DNA of 64,000 bases from Acrasis kona (Eukaryota > Heterolobosea > Eutetramitea > Acrasida > Acrasidae): the NCBI GenBank assembly GCA_026419775.2, contig JAOPGA020001266.1:1-64000 (forward strand). The letters are read 5' to 3'. Below are positions 52,320-62,244 of this stretch, in pieces. Under the pieces are notes generated by a model. That model worked only from the letters and a program-made list of their open reading frames with translations, was not told the DNA's origin and did not search any database. Numbering within the stretch: the stretch's first letter is position 1; every line of letters starts with the position of its first letter. A program made the translations under genes and the position numbers.

Positions 52320-55055
52320 TTAAATTTCCAACATTTCATCAAAGTGTTCTTTGTTGTCTGTGGCGTAAGAGGAACCTCCATACGCACTTACTCCGTACGT
52401 AGTAGCGTCATTTCTACCCATCCTCATGACGCCAACTTTCTTCTTCTTCAAGTACAAGTACAATGCGGCAATGATAATAATCAACACCACCACCAAAAAT
52501 AAACCTCCTAGAACGATTGGTATTACAATAGCTGCGATCAAACCGCTGTTATTGGGTGCATTTGTCACAGGTGTATTGTAAGAAGCAGTCGTTGTAATTC
52601 CAGTTATAAATAACGAAGAATCAGGACTGTTCGCCGTGAAACCAACACCATTACCTGAACTCTGTTGGATGGATCGACTCGATGAATAAAATACATTTTT
52701 TATATCGAATGTGTAAACTCCAGGACTGTTTACTAACACCGATGATATGACTGCACCTGATGGTTTGTTTGTTAACACCAACAACACCGAACCTTTAGGC
52801 ACTCTAGACACTGTTACTGTCATGGTTAACGAAGTGACTGCATTAGGTAGTTGTGATCTATCTGGTGTGGCAGTCAAACTTGCATTGATGATTTGAGACA
52901 TGTACAGGATATTTTCTCCTGATTGTGTTCTCTCCAACTTGTCAGCATTTTCTATGGGAACAAATTGTGTTGCGATTACTGTGGGTACTTCTATGATTGT
53001 TTGAGGAGCTAAAGTTGAAGTTGGGGTGGGTGTGGGTGTTGGTTGTTGAGTTGGAGCAATAGTTTGTGTTTGAGTGGGAGTGGCTGTTGGGGTAGCGGTG
53101 GGTGTGAATGAAGAAGTTGATGTTGGCGTGGCGGTTGGCGTAGAAGTAGGCGTGGATGTGTTTGTTGGTGTGGCAGTTGGAGTGATGGTGGGAGTTGATG
53201 AAGGTGTTGAAGTAGCTGTTGAAGTTGGTGTTGGAGTGCTGGTGGATGTTGGCGTCCGTGTTGGAGTGAAAGATGCAGTACTGGTAGAAGTCGGTGTTGG
53301 TGTTGATGTTTGTGTTGAAGTTGGTGTTGCCGAATTAGTTGGTGTTGGTGTCTGAGTGGCAGCAGAAGTTGGTGTGCTTGTTGCTGTCAGAGTTGGCGAC
53401 GAAGTTGAGGTAGTAGTTAGGGTTTGTGTAGGCGTCGAAGTCATGGTTGCAGTAGGTGTAGGGGAAGTAGTGGCTGTTGAAGTTGGAGTAGGTGTATTTG
53501 TTGAAGTTTGTGTAGAGGTTGGTGTTGATGTAACAGTTGGTGTTGGTGTCGAAGTAGTGGTGTATGTGGAAGTAGGTGTTAATGTAGGCGTAATTGTTGG
53601 AGTGGACGTGTATGTCGGAGTTGGTGTTGGAGTCAGTGTAGTTGGCTTAGGAGTGGGTGTAGGTGTAATTGTTGGAGTAGGTGTCGATGTAGGAGTTAAT
53701 GTAGACGTAGGTGTTACTGTTGGTGTTGAAGTCGGCGTGGAAGTAATTGTTGGAGTCGGGGTAATTGTTGGAGTAGGTGTTACTGTTGGTGTCAAAGTCG
53801 GTGTTTGTGTAAGGGTGGGTGTTGGAGTAAGTGTCGGGGTAATTGTTGGAGTCGGCGTGGGTGTAGGAGTGGGTGTTAAGGTGGGCGTGGGTGTAGGTGT
53901 TGGTGTAGGTGTTGGAGTGGGTGTAGGAGTGGGTGTTGATGTTGGTGTGGGAGTGGGTGTAGGTGTAGGTGTGGGTGTGGGAGTAGGTGTAGGCGTGGGT
54001 GTTGGAGTAGGCGTAGGAGTGGGTGTTGGAGTAGGTGTTGGTGTTGGCGTAATGGTTGGAGTAGGTGTTGGAGTGGGTGTTGGAGTAGGCGTAGGTGTAG
54101 GAGTGGGTGTTGGAGTGGGTGTTGGAGTGGGAGTTGGAGTGGGCGTAGGTGTAGGAGTAGGCGTAGGTGTAGGAGTAGGCGTGGGTGTTGGTGTGGGCGT
54201 AGAAGTGGGCGTAGGTGTTGGTGTTGGTGTAGGAGTGGGTGTCTCTGTTGGTGTGGGGGTCGGCGTTGGAGTAGGTGTAGGGGTCGTTGTGGGTGTAGGT
54301 GTAGGCGTAATTGTTGGAGTGGGAGTAGGTGTTACTGTTGGAGTTGGCGTGGGGGTGAATGTTGGTGTTGGAGTTATTGTTGGTGTTAATGTTGGTGTGG
54401 GTGTTGGCGTAGGGGTCGTTGTGGGTGTTGGTGTAATTGTTGGAGTAGGTGTTACTGTTGGTGTTGGAGTAGGGGTAGGCGTTATTGTTGGTGTTGGCGT
54501 GGGAGTAATTGTTGGTGTTACTGTTGGTGTTACTGTCGGTGTTGGTGTAATTGTTGGAGTAGGTGTTACTGTTGGTGTTGGAGAAGGGGTAGGTGTTACT
54601 GTTGGCGTGGGAGTAGTTGTTGGTGTTGGAGTAGGGGTCGTTGTGGGTGTTACTGTTGGTGTTGGAGTAGGTGTAACTGTTGGTGTTGGCGTGGGGGTGA
54701 CTGTTGGAGTAGGCGTGGGAGTAATTGTTGGTGTCGGCGTAATTGTTGGAGTCGGGGTGAGCGTAGGTGTAGGTGTAGGTGCAGGCGTAGGTGTTGGCGT
54801 AGATGTCTGCGTAGGTGTAATTGTTGGAGTCGGCGAATCCGTAGGTGTTTGGGTAGGTGTGGTCGTTTGGGTAATGGTTAGTGAAAGCGTTGGAGTGGGT
54901 GTTGGGGTAATTGAAATGGTCTCCAATGCTGGCGTAGGTGTTGGGGTGAAAGTTACGGAAGATGTATCGTTATTTTGCGACACAACACTTCCCATGCACA
55001 ATACGAATACAAGATAAAGCACTACCAAGCATTGATAAACGAACCACTGCTTCAT
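52320..55055 (-). CDS. Giant Thr-Pro mucin-like type I membrane protein, 911 aa
   Basis: ATG 55055 ([20 protein letters not shown]) gives a signal peptide; the frame upstream has only TTG. From about residue 45 to 680 the chain is almost entirely TP dipeptides with spaced variants ([12 protein letters not shown]), ideal for O-glycosylation and extended like a stalk. Residues about 690-825 look globular ([20 protein letters not shown]), followed by a strong membrane helix ([20 protein letters not shown]) and a 45-residue cytoplasmic tail with KKKK stop-transfer and Tyr-rich [11 protein letters not shown]. Probably a cell-surface mucin-like coat or adhesion protein. The opposite strand is also open over 1.6 kb because of repeat structure; that is not a gene. 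Confidence 0.8.
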   Translation of the reverse strand: MKQWFVYQCLVVLYLVFVLCMGSVVSQNNDTSSVTFTPTPTPALETISITPTPTPTLSLTITQTTTPTQTPTDSPTPTITPTQTSTPTPTPAPTPTPTLTPTPTITPTPTITPTPTPTVTPTPTPTVTPTPTPTVTPTTTPTPTPTTTPTPTVTPTPSPTPTVTPTPTITPTPTVTPTVTPTITPTPTPTITPTPTPTPTVTPTPTITPTPTTTPTPTPTPTLTPTITPTPTFTPTPTPTVTPTPTPTITPTPTPTTTPTPTPTPTPTPTETPTPTPTPTPTPTSTPTPTPTPTPTPTPTPTPTPTPTPTPTPTPTPTPTPTPTPTPTPTPTPTITPTPTPTPTPTPTPTPTPTPTPTPTPTPTPTPTPTPTSTPTPTPTPTPTPTPTPTPTLTPTPTPTPTPTITPTLTPTPTLTQTPTLTPTVTPTPTITPTPTITSTPTSTPTVTPTSTLTPTSTPTPTITPTPTPKPTTLTPTPTPTYTSTPTITPTLTPTSTYTTTSTPTPTVTSTPTSTQTSTNTPTPTSTATTSPTPTATMTSTPTQTLTTTSTSSPTLTATSTPTSAATQTPTPTNSATPTSTQTSTPTPTSTSTASFTPTRTPTSTSTPTPTSTATSTPSSTPTITPTATPTNTSTPTSTPTATPTSTSSFTPTATPTATPTQTQTIAPTQQPTPTPTPTSTLAPQTIIEVPTVIATQFVPIENADKLERTQSGENILYMSQIINASLTATPDRSQLPNAVTSLTMTVTVSRVPKGSVLLVLTNKPSGAVISSVLVNSPGVYTFDIKNVFYSSSRSIQQSSGNGVGFTANSPDSSLFITGITTTASYNTPVTNAPNNSGLIAAIVIPIVLGGLFLVVVLIIIIAALYLYLKKKKVGVMRMGRNDATTYGVSAYGGSSYATDNKEHFDEMLEI
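53020..54960. repeat. 1.9-kb minisatellite encoding Thr-Pro repeats
   Basis: On the plus strand the stretch is built of GTTGGTGTnGGAGTn-type hexamers, mostly (GG[A/T/C]GT[A/T/G]) units with ATTGTT, ACTGTT and TCGTTG variants every few units. Purest run about 53870-54240. Synonymous third positions vary freely while the Thr-Pro reading on the minus strand is kept, so selection on the protein is likely. Confidence 0.9.
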
Positions 55056-55168
55056 TCTTCGTTTTAGAAATGTGATCTTGTGTCCGTTTGTTGTTTGTTG
55101 GGACAAATGTCAATGTCAATAAGTTGACTAAAAACATATATATTTATTAAATCTCCGTGATTCGCACC

Positions 55169-56278
55169 CTATTCTTTCCTAACCGTGTTGACAATATACT
55201 TTGTAAGAAAGGCGAACAAGAATAATGTACCAACAATGAAAGCCGATCCACCAACTGCCATATTTAGAATGCTGAATATCAGATTCGGACCTCCCAACCA
55301 ATTACCGGTCGACAAGACGATGCTCTTGGTCACATCGCTCGCCAATGGCCACTTTTGCTCCACAAACACCACGTAGACGCCTGCTGGCATCGGAACGTTT
55401 ATGATTCGATATAACTTCTTTGGGTCTGGATAAGGACTCGTCAACATCCAAACCTTAAAATCTTCGTCGATCACATCGGGCAAAAAGTGACCGGGCTCAT
55501 TCCTGTACTCTGTGGTGTAATTCCTTCCCAAACTACCTCTCTTGAACAAGTCATTGTACGCTTTCGAGATTCCTGATTTTGTACAGTTTTTGCCGTCTGG
55601 GTTGGGTCCGTTGCAAATCACATTGTTGCGCACGTCGGATAATATAAATGTATCGTTGAACATGCTCCACGCGACCACGCCGCAGGGCATGTATACTTGA
55701 TCTATCGTTGTTAGTTTATCGTCATAGTATAGTCTGTTCCCGCAGTCCGATAGGTCGCTCACGGTTATGGTGGCATCGCCGGTTAATTGTCTGTCGTAAC
55801 GACTTTTTGTGTACAAGCGATGATTTTGGTGGAAATTGTACAACTTGTAGTACATGTAGATGGGCGGGTTCATGTCAAAGGGCACTGTGATTGTGAATGT
55901 AGTGTTACAATAGGGAGCTGTGTTGTTGTTGGGGGTCTGTCTGCACTTGTCGTCGTATCTTTGTTCTGCGACTACAATAAAGCTTCTTAATGATGTGAAA
56001 TACATGCCTATGCCTATTGGTAGTAGAATCAAGAACATTGAATAAAAGAGGGCAATCATGTAGACGGGATCGTATATGGGTTGGAATCCCCACAGATTTT
56101 GTTCGAGAATATTTCTCCATCCTAATTCGTTAATGTATGGTTTCATTTTTGACTAACTTCTTTTAAACCACAACCAGGGTCTTTTTTTATTGGATGGAAC
56201 GGGTGTAGGTTCTTGTTTAGGAGATCCTATTGATTTTGACTCTGGGTTTGTGGCAACATTGCTTGGTGTGTTCGACAT
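55169..56278 (-). CDS. CDC50: CDC50/LEM3-family P4-ATPase subunit, 357 aa
   Basis: Exons 56278-56158 and 56121-55169 join over a 36-nt intron (GTTAGT...GAATTAG, phase 1) that removes an in-frame TAG. The N-terminus is proline/lysine-rich and cytosolic, leading through KKRPWLWFKRRW to a first membrane helix (VYMIALFYSMFLILLPIGIGM). A long extracellular domain with several N-glycosylation sites (NNT, NTT, NDT, NCT, NYT) and cysteines follows, with PCGVVAWSMFNDTF, the hallmark CDC50 motif, and FKVWMLTSPYPDPKKLYR. A second helix (GGSAFIVGTLFLFAFLTKYI) is near the C-terminus. CDC50 proteins are obligatory partners of lipid flippases in Golgi, endosome and plasma membrane. Confidence 0.92.
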
Positions 56279-56536
56279 GTCTGCGGGGCTGTTTTGCAAA
56301 TATTGTAATCTATTTATATTCGTTTGAATCAATCAAGAATCTGAATGCTCATCATGAAGGTGTGCTGTTGCTATGAGAAGAGAGTATAACGTTATCACAC
56401 TAGTAAGTAGAAGTTACAAGGAAACAAAAAGCCAAAAGATGCGTAATAAAGATGATGTGGTTTCCACTATACATTGAGACAAAATTTGTTTGAAACAGGA
56501 GCAGACATAACATACAAAAGCACTATATAAAAGTTT

Positions 56537-57356
56537 TTATAATTTTGATTTATTGATTGTTGTGGTAATAAAGTGTAGCAAGATTTGAGGAAAATCCATT
56601 GTTTTAGGTATGTGGTGGCTACCGTCGTGTGTATAGATGGTTCTTGTGTTCGGATCGAACATCGTCGTCAGCAAGTATGATCTTTCGTTTGGAATTACAT
56701 TGTCGTTGGTTGCAATGACATGGAGTGAGGGAATTTGAAATTGAATGTTTTGAAAGTAATGGAACAGACTGGATGCGCGCGGACCGAATGGAGGGAAGCA
56801 ACTAATGTAAATTATAAATTTGAAACTCGGTTGATTAGGGAACCACTCCTCTCTTGGTTTTAAATGTGAAATTTTCGTATATACCAAATCTTGAGTCGGA
56901 TTATCTTGATCGTGTAGATGACGGAGTCTTAATAGTAGCGAACCAAGAATTCCTCCCTTGTGAGATTTAGTTATTCATTTGTATAGAATTGAACATACTT
57001 GTGAGAAGCAGAGCAAACCATCATATGGTCCGTTTTCTTTGATAAAATCGATTATTACAAGTAGAGAATGCTCCCATTTTTCAAATGATTTGGTTTCGTC
57101 AAAGACCAACCAAGATCGGTTTGATTCGTTCGGGTTTTTTGCTTTTTTAGGTGGTGTGACAATAAATGGTCCGTCAATAAAATCTATAAAGTCAAGATCG
57201 TTTGTTTTGGTTTGTTACCAAATTCAATAAGGGACTTTGAATCATTGATTACTCTCGAAAGGTTTCTTCTAAATTTTGCAGCACTTTCCTGCCATCCATG
57301 TATGCCTTTTGATATGTAAACGAATAAAATGAATTGGACTCACATAAAATCTTCAT
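56537..57356 (-). CDS. FSH1: FSH1-type serine hydrolase, 234 aa
   Basis: Four small exons, 57356-57344, 57305-57219, 57183-56999 and 56956-56537, close in frame over introns of 38, 35 and 42 nt. The protein starts MKILCIHGWQESAAKFRRNL, the LHG..Q oxyanion region of FSH1/OVCA2 hydrolases, with FIDGPF next. GPYDGLLCFSQGGIL carries the nucleophile serine, split by the third intron right after FSQ. VIATNDNVIPNERS supplies the catalytic Asp region and THDGSHHIP the His. All three triad positions are visible. Small alpha/beta-hydrolase of cytosolic type; substrate unknown (esterase activity is known for yeast FSH proteins). Confidence 0.82.
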
Positions 57357-57700
57357 CTTCCTATTATTCTTGTAATGTTGAGCAAACTATTGTAATTGAA
57401 ATCGTGGAAACCTGGACTGTGAATCACATCAGCAAGGAAATGCGCCGCAGTACATTTTGATCCTTACATGAACATCAAGATAATTATTGCACTTTGTAGA
57501 TGTGCCTGTCAGGCTAAAATGAAGGTGAGGAAGAAGATTAAACATTAATAACAATACAGATACGAATTGATGAAGTTAAATTACTATTTAGAAGAAAAAC
57601 ATTTCTAAAGAAACAAGCGGAAACTTTGGATGGGATTTATTCTTCGGTCGAAAGTGATTCTCGCAGCCTTTTTCCACATCAATTTCAACGTAAAATTACT
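57357..57700. other. Spacer between FSH1-like gene and tRNA gene
   Basis: AT-rich, no gene visible. Probably contains the FSH1-like promoter. Confidence 0.4.
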
Positions 57701-57705
57701 AAAAA
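57701..57705 (-). terminator. RNA polymerase III terminator of the tRNA gene
   Basis: Five T residues on the minus strand directly follow the discriminator base, the usual Pol III stop signal. This supports transcription of the tRNA gene. Confidence 0.7.
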
Positions 57706-57788
57706 TGGTTGAGATGGGGATCGAACCCAGGACCGCCGGCTTATTAGACCGGTGCTCTATTTCAAACAACCGACTGAGCTACTCAACC
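57706..57788 (-). tRNA. tRNA-Ile (anticodon AAT) with enlarged D-loop
   Basis: Read on the minus strand from 57788: acceptor stem GGTTGAG pairs perfectly with CTCAACC at the 3' end. D-stem GCTC/GAGC. Anticodon stem CCGGT/GCCGG with loop CTAATAA (anticodon AAT at 57745-57743). T-arm with loop TTCGATC and one mismatch at the stem base. Discriminator A at 57706. The D-loop is 18 nt (AGTCGGTTGTTTGAAATA) instead of 8-9, as if about 9 nt (GTTTGAAAT) were inserted after GGTT. The internal A and B box sequences are recognisable. Either a functional tRNA with a non-canonical D-loop intron or a tRNA pseudogene. Confidence 0.85.
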
Positions 57789-57976
57789 TATATATTAAAT
57801 GAAAATTACACAAGAAATTAGTTGTAAATTATATGAAAAATGTTATATACTATTATGTTATTCGATATCTAATGATTCTAAACTGTTTGACTTGCAAGTA
57901 GAACATCATTTGAATTTAGTAAAACACAACAACTGCGCCTAGTAGAGCAGTCAACTGACCTCTACAACTTTTTGGA

Positions 57977-59595
57977 ATGGACAGGGTATTTGATATACCA
58001 CAGCTAGAGATTTATATTCACGGAAGAGACCTCCACCGTGATGTAGTGAAACAACCAAAAGTATCGGTGACTCTATTTATGGCAATGAGTGCACCGAAAG
58101 TCAATGTCGACACAAAATGGAGTTCTCTGGGACAAAGCGAGGTTATTAGGAGTACATGCCCTCATTTTACAAAAACATGGGTAGTGGAATATGATGTGGT
58201 TGCAGACACTCATTTGAGAGTTGAACTAAACGAAGATAAACTTATGGATGGCGTCGTTAAAAAAACCAAACCAAATAAGGTTGCCTTCGCACAGTTTACT
58301 CTTTCAGAGCTATCGGCATCGTCAAATGGAAAACTCTCCCTTCAATTGCGGTACGCATCACCACTAACTAATACTGACGATTATAGAAATGAAAATGGCA
58401 AGAATTTAGGCTTTGTTGACATTATTGGAGAGTTGCTCAGTGATCCCAATGTGACCAAAGAGAAACTGACTATGGAATATTCTGCCTCGCACTTGAAAAA
58501 GATGGACATTCTATCAAACACCGATGGTTTCTTTTACTTGTTAAAAAAGATTGGAGATGAATGGGTGGAGGTCTATAAAAGTGAAGTCATTGACAATAAT
58601 TTAAATCCAACCTGGCAAAAATTTAAAATCTCATCCACCAAGCTATGTAGTGGGAATTATAACAATGCTATTAAATTCAAGTGTTATGGTAAAATACATT
58701 TTATGTTGACGCTTACATGATATAGATTGGAACAAGGTGGATGCATGCAAAAAGATTGGAGAATTTGAATTACCACTACACATGCACAGAGATCAACCAC
58801 TCAAGAATGACAAAAACATACATTCAGGTGGACGTATTTCTCTTGTTCTTACCAGGGAGCCCATCACCACAATACATGATTATTTTGATAAGAGACAACT
58901 CAAGATTATAGTTGGTATTGACTTTACTGTTAGCAATGGTGCACTTCATAACCTCTCAGAGACACTCAATCCATGTACCTTATTACAATGCATTGAAACC
59001 TTTTTTAACTCAACTTTAGATCAACGTGTATTAGAGGAACTTTCACGATTGCTTTCGCCTTATAATTATGACGAAAAGATAACAGGATATGGCTTTGGTT
59101 GTAAACCCACAAAAGAATCTGAAAACAGTCAATTGTTTGCTTTAAACTTTAATGATGCTAAGGTACGTGGATCGCATAGTTCTATTAATGATTATAATAG
59201 CCACAATGTAATGGTTTTGGAGAATTGTTTGATGCTTATCAAAATACTTTAAAAAGAGTAGTGTTATATGGACCAGGAATGTTGGCACCAGTAAGTAGCA
59301 AGTTTACATTTTGTTTTGAATTTTCAAGATTATCAACAAGGCTAACAAATTAACTGCTGTGGACGAACATTGTCTCTTATTCATATTGACTGATGGAATT
59401 CCGATGGATCATGCTTTACTTCCTCCCGTTCATGACAATGTCACATGCGCAATCATCGGAATAGGAAATGATGATTTTAGTAGCATGAGTAATATCATTG
59501 TAGAGAGAGATTGGAAGGAGAATACAACTAGGGAAGCTTTGAGAAGGCTAAATAGTCGTCTATGTAAATGGTTCTCAGAGTTGAAGCATCAGTAG
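57977..59595 (+). CDS. CPNE: Copine (two C2 domains plus vWA-like domain), 501 aa
   Basis: Four exons, 57977-58688, 58726-59162, 59201-59290 and 59329-59595, separated by introns of 37, 38 and 38 nt, all closing in frame. C2A (about residues 10-130) and C2B (about 145-255, ending KFKCYDWNKVDACKKIGEFE) precede a copine/vWA domain: IVGIDFTVSNG with metal-site-like DFTxSNG, CNGFGELFDAY, VVLYGPGMLAPIINKA and LLFILTDGIPMDH. This is the complete copine order, slightly short (usual 530-560). Aspartates of the C2 loops are only partly conserved, so calcium dependence is uncertain. Copines move to membranes with calcium and act in signalling and cytokinesis in amoebae. Confidence 0.92.
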
Positions 59596-59769
59596 TAATA
59601 AATAACATTTTAAAGTTTGTGAGTTGTTTTCACTTCTCTGCTTCGAATCTGTTGTCCGACTTGGGTTGTATTTTTGATGCGGAGAAGAATGTTGGAGGGA
59701 ATCGTATCGTTTAGTAATCCCCGAATTTCTTTTTTGTAACTATTCTACTTCTATAATTAACTTCACAAC

Positions 59770-60542
59770 ATGAACCTATCTAGAACGATATCGATGGATG
59801 GTAAGGATACATCTACTATCTAAACTAACCCGAAGATTCTCCTAGGTTCCCCATACCAAGCACGATTAGGAATGAAATAACAATTGCAGATGATGTTTCT
59901 TTCCGGAATCACCATTCGCTTGCTGCTTTGGAAGCGGAAGAGTTGAACTATTCAGCAACAGATAAATTCCGTCATACTTTATCTAGAATAGTCTACTCTA
60001 AGGTGTACTGGCTCTTCTTTTTTGTTATAATAGCTTTGAATATTGCTCTACTCATCTACAATGTGGTTAAACTACTAGACCAGTAAGTACGACATCGCTT
60101 TTAATAATACTCACTTCATTAAAGTCCAAAAGAGTGGTGGTACATTACACTGGAGTTTATAATTAACGGATTCCTTGTTCTGGATGTTGTTGTGCGCATC
60201 ATAGTAGAAGGTCAAACATATTTTAGAAAATGGTTGAATTGGTTAGATTTAATTTTGACTGCATCATGTGTGATTTCTTTAATTGTTTATTTGATAAGTG
60301 TACAGGGCTCTTTTGAGGAGGGAGTTGGAGAAGTTTTTGATATTGTTCTTGTCATTTTGCGTTTTGCAACCCAAGTGCCTCGTATAATTTTATTCATTAG
60401 AAACCAATGGAAGAGGAGAGATGTCTTCAAGAAGCAATATATTGATTTGGGAGAGTCTGCGGAGGTCAATTTAGATCCCCTACCTCAGAAGAATCATGAT
60501 GATAAAAGTGATGATGAAGTTGAACTTCGGTTATCTGCTTAA
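59770..60542 (+). CDS. Four-helix voltage-sensor-like membrane protein, 231 aa
   Basis: Exons 59770-59800, 59836-60082 and 60125-60542 join over introns of 35 nt (ACTAACCCGAAG end) and 42 nt. The soluble N-terminus of about 70 residues leads to four hydrophobic helices: YWLFFFVIIALNIALLIY, ITLEFIINGFLVLDVVVRI, WLDLILTASCVISLIVY and a helix with VFDIVLVILRFATQVPRIIL. The acidic/Arg pattern (E-F..D-VVVR in helix 2, D in helix 3, LRFATQVPRIILFIR in helix 4) is that of a voltage-sensor domain without a pore, as in Hv1 or TMEM-type proteins. A charged C-terminal tail (KNHDDKSDDEVELR) ends it. Function as proton channel or sensor is inference; helix 4 has only two or three arginines. Confidence 0.65.
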
Positions 60543-60622
60543 TGTATTTATTCAATAACATGTTTGAATTCTATATATATGTGTAGTTGTTAATGTACAC
60601 TCCCTAGGTGTTGACTAATTTC

Positions 60623-60967
60623 TTATTCAGAATCAACTCTTAATGAACGTGGAAGGTACTTCCTTTTGACCACGACTTTTCTTGATGCCACATTTGATGA
60701 GATCTCTGTGCTATTGTTAACAGTACTCTGCACTGGAGTATTTTGTTGCTCATCAGTAGTTTCTTCTTCCACCCTTGTTCCTTCTATATCATCTACAAAG
60801 TTCTTTAGACTTTCTTTAGGTTGGGTAGGTGAAGGGGTTGGTGACGGTGAAGTGTTGTTCTTTCTAGTGATGAATGATACGATTCTGCCTAATCTAGGGG
60901 AAGCGAGTGGGTCCTTACGCACAGCACACTCTTCTTGGATGCTAATGTTGAGGTTATTTTTTTTCAT
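60623..60967 (-). CDS. Small Ser/Pro/Thr-rich protein, 114 aa
   Basis: ATG 60967 (MKKNNLNISIQEECAVRKDP) to stop 60623. It has a basic/hydrophobic segment (LGRIVSFITRKNN), SPSPTPSPTQP, an acidic middle and a basic end (SRKVVVKRKYLPRSLRV). No domain is recognised. It may be the last exon of a longer gene or a small disordered protein; the frame is intact and convergent with the preceding gene. Confidence 0.5.
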   Translation of the reverse strand: MKKNNLNISIQEECAVRKDPLASPRLGRIVSFITRKNNTSPSPTPSPTQPKESLKNFVDDIEGTRVEEETTDEQQNTPVQSTVNNSTEISSNVASRKVVVKRKYLPRSLRVDSE

Positions 60968-61119
60968 CCTGTGAACTTGAGAACTCAGTGCGTTCGTCTT
61001 GGTTACCTATTCAACAGTCAACTGTCAAAATCGGGATGTATATTTTCAGGACATGTCTATCAAAATACAAATTTCACCAAAACGGTAGAAAACAATTAAC
61101 AAAAAGAAAAGTGAAAAAA

Positions 61120-62053
61120 TTATAATTTACTTTTGAAACTCTTCATTTTGTTCATATATTGGGGCATTGAGCAGCCAGATGTAAATGTGCTACCTCCGTC
61201 TACTTTTATTATGGCACCTGTTACATAAGAGGACGCAGGGCTGCTCAAGTACAAACACATGTTGGCTATGTCCTGAATCTTGCCAAATCGCAATAGAGGA
61301 ATATTTTGTCTCATATCTTCAATCAAGTTTGGTGGTAGTAATCTAGAGAAGCCCTCTGTTTCGTCGATTGGCCCTATGCAAATCGAGTTAACACGAATGT
61401 TTTCACCACCCCATTCTACGGCCATATGCCCTGTCATGGCATCAATAGCTGCCTGTTAGATGTTAATCAATGTTATGGGTAGTAAAAATTACCTTTGCGG
61501 CACCAGCATGAACTTGCAAGACTTGTGCAGTCATGTGTAGGTTTGCAGAAAGGTTAATAATGTTGCCACCATTCTCTTTGAACCACTTTTCATGAGCAAG
61601 TTTTGATGCATTAAATGTTCCGACGGTGTCGATGTCCATAACCGTTTTAAACGCGTTGCTGGATAAGCCTGTAATAGGAGCGAGGAAGTTTCCAGCTGCA
61701 CCATTAACTAGTATAGTGATTCTGCCAATTTGCTTAGCGGCGTTGTCAAATGCCTCGCTTAGTAGTTTATAATCTCTGACATCGGCCTGGACAGCGACGC
61801 ACAAGGTTCCATTGTTGTGCTTTCTCATGAGTTCTGCTGCGGTGGCATCCAATCTGTCCTTTTTACGACCGACAATTGCGACGTTACATCCATGCTCAAG
61901 GTAAGCATCTACAATTCCTTTACCAATTCCACTACCTCCACCGGTCACAATTGCAGAGTGGCCACGTAGAAAGTTGTCAGCAAAGGTTTTGTTGGACATG
62001 TTTGTGAAATAATTACAAAAATCGTTCACATCCCCCAATTTGAAACAGTTCAT
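61120..62053 (-). CDS. DECR2: Peroxisomal 2,4-dienoyl-CoA reductase-like SDR, 297 aa
   Basis: Exons 62053-61493 and 61452-61120 join over a 40-nt intron (phase 0). An alternative start is ATG 61999 (MSNKTFADNF), which would give a more typical N-terminus. Rossmann motif VTGGGSGIGKG, VGRKKDRLD (NADP-type Arg/Lys), ADVRD, LVNGAAGNFLAP and MDIDTVGTFNASK are present. NIRVNSICIGPIDETEGFSRL and SSYVTGAIIKVDGG follow. The order and the NGAAGNF motif fit 2,4-dienoyl-CoA reductase rather than a general SDR. The C-terminus is SKL, a perfect PTS1 peroxisome signal. Role: auxiliary beta-oxidation of polyunsaturated fatty acids in peroxisomes. Confidence 0.88.
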
Positions 62054-62244
62054 GCACCGTTACGAACAACGTCAACCGGCCACCACAACCTAAAAATCAG
62101 TCACTTTGTTTATGGATTTTCTATCTGACTGTACGCTACATTAAAGTGCAGCGAAGGTTTGAAGATGACAGTCATCCGTAGTAAACAGAATCAAATAAAC
62201 AGAATAAATAGACAGAGTAATTTATTATTTATAAACATATATAT

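Noticed and set aside
53356-55017. A 553-codon plus-strand frame of Gly-Val repeats (GVGVGV)
   Set aside because: It is the antisense of the Thr-Pro minisatellite; the minus strand has signal peptide, globular region and membrane helix, the plus strand has none.
55708-55990. Plus-strand frames inside the CDC50 gene
   Set aside because: Antisense shadows; the minus strand encodes a complete CDC50 protein.
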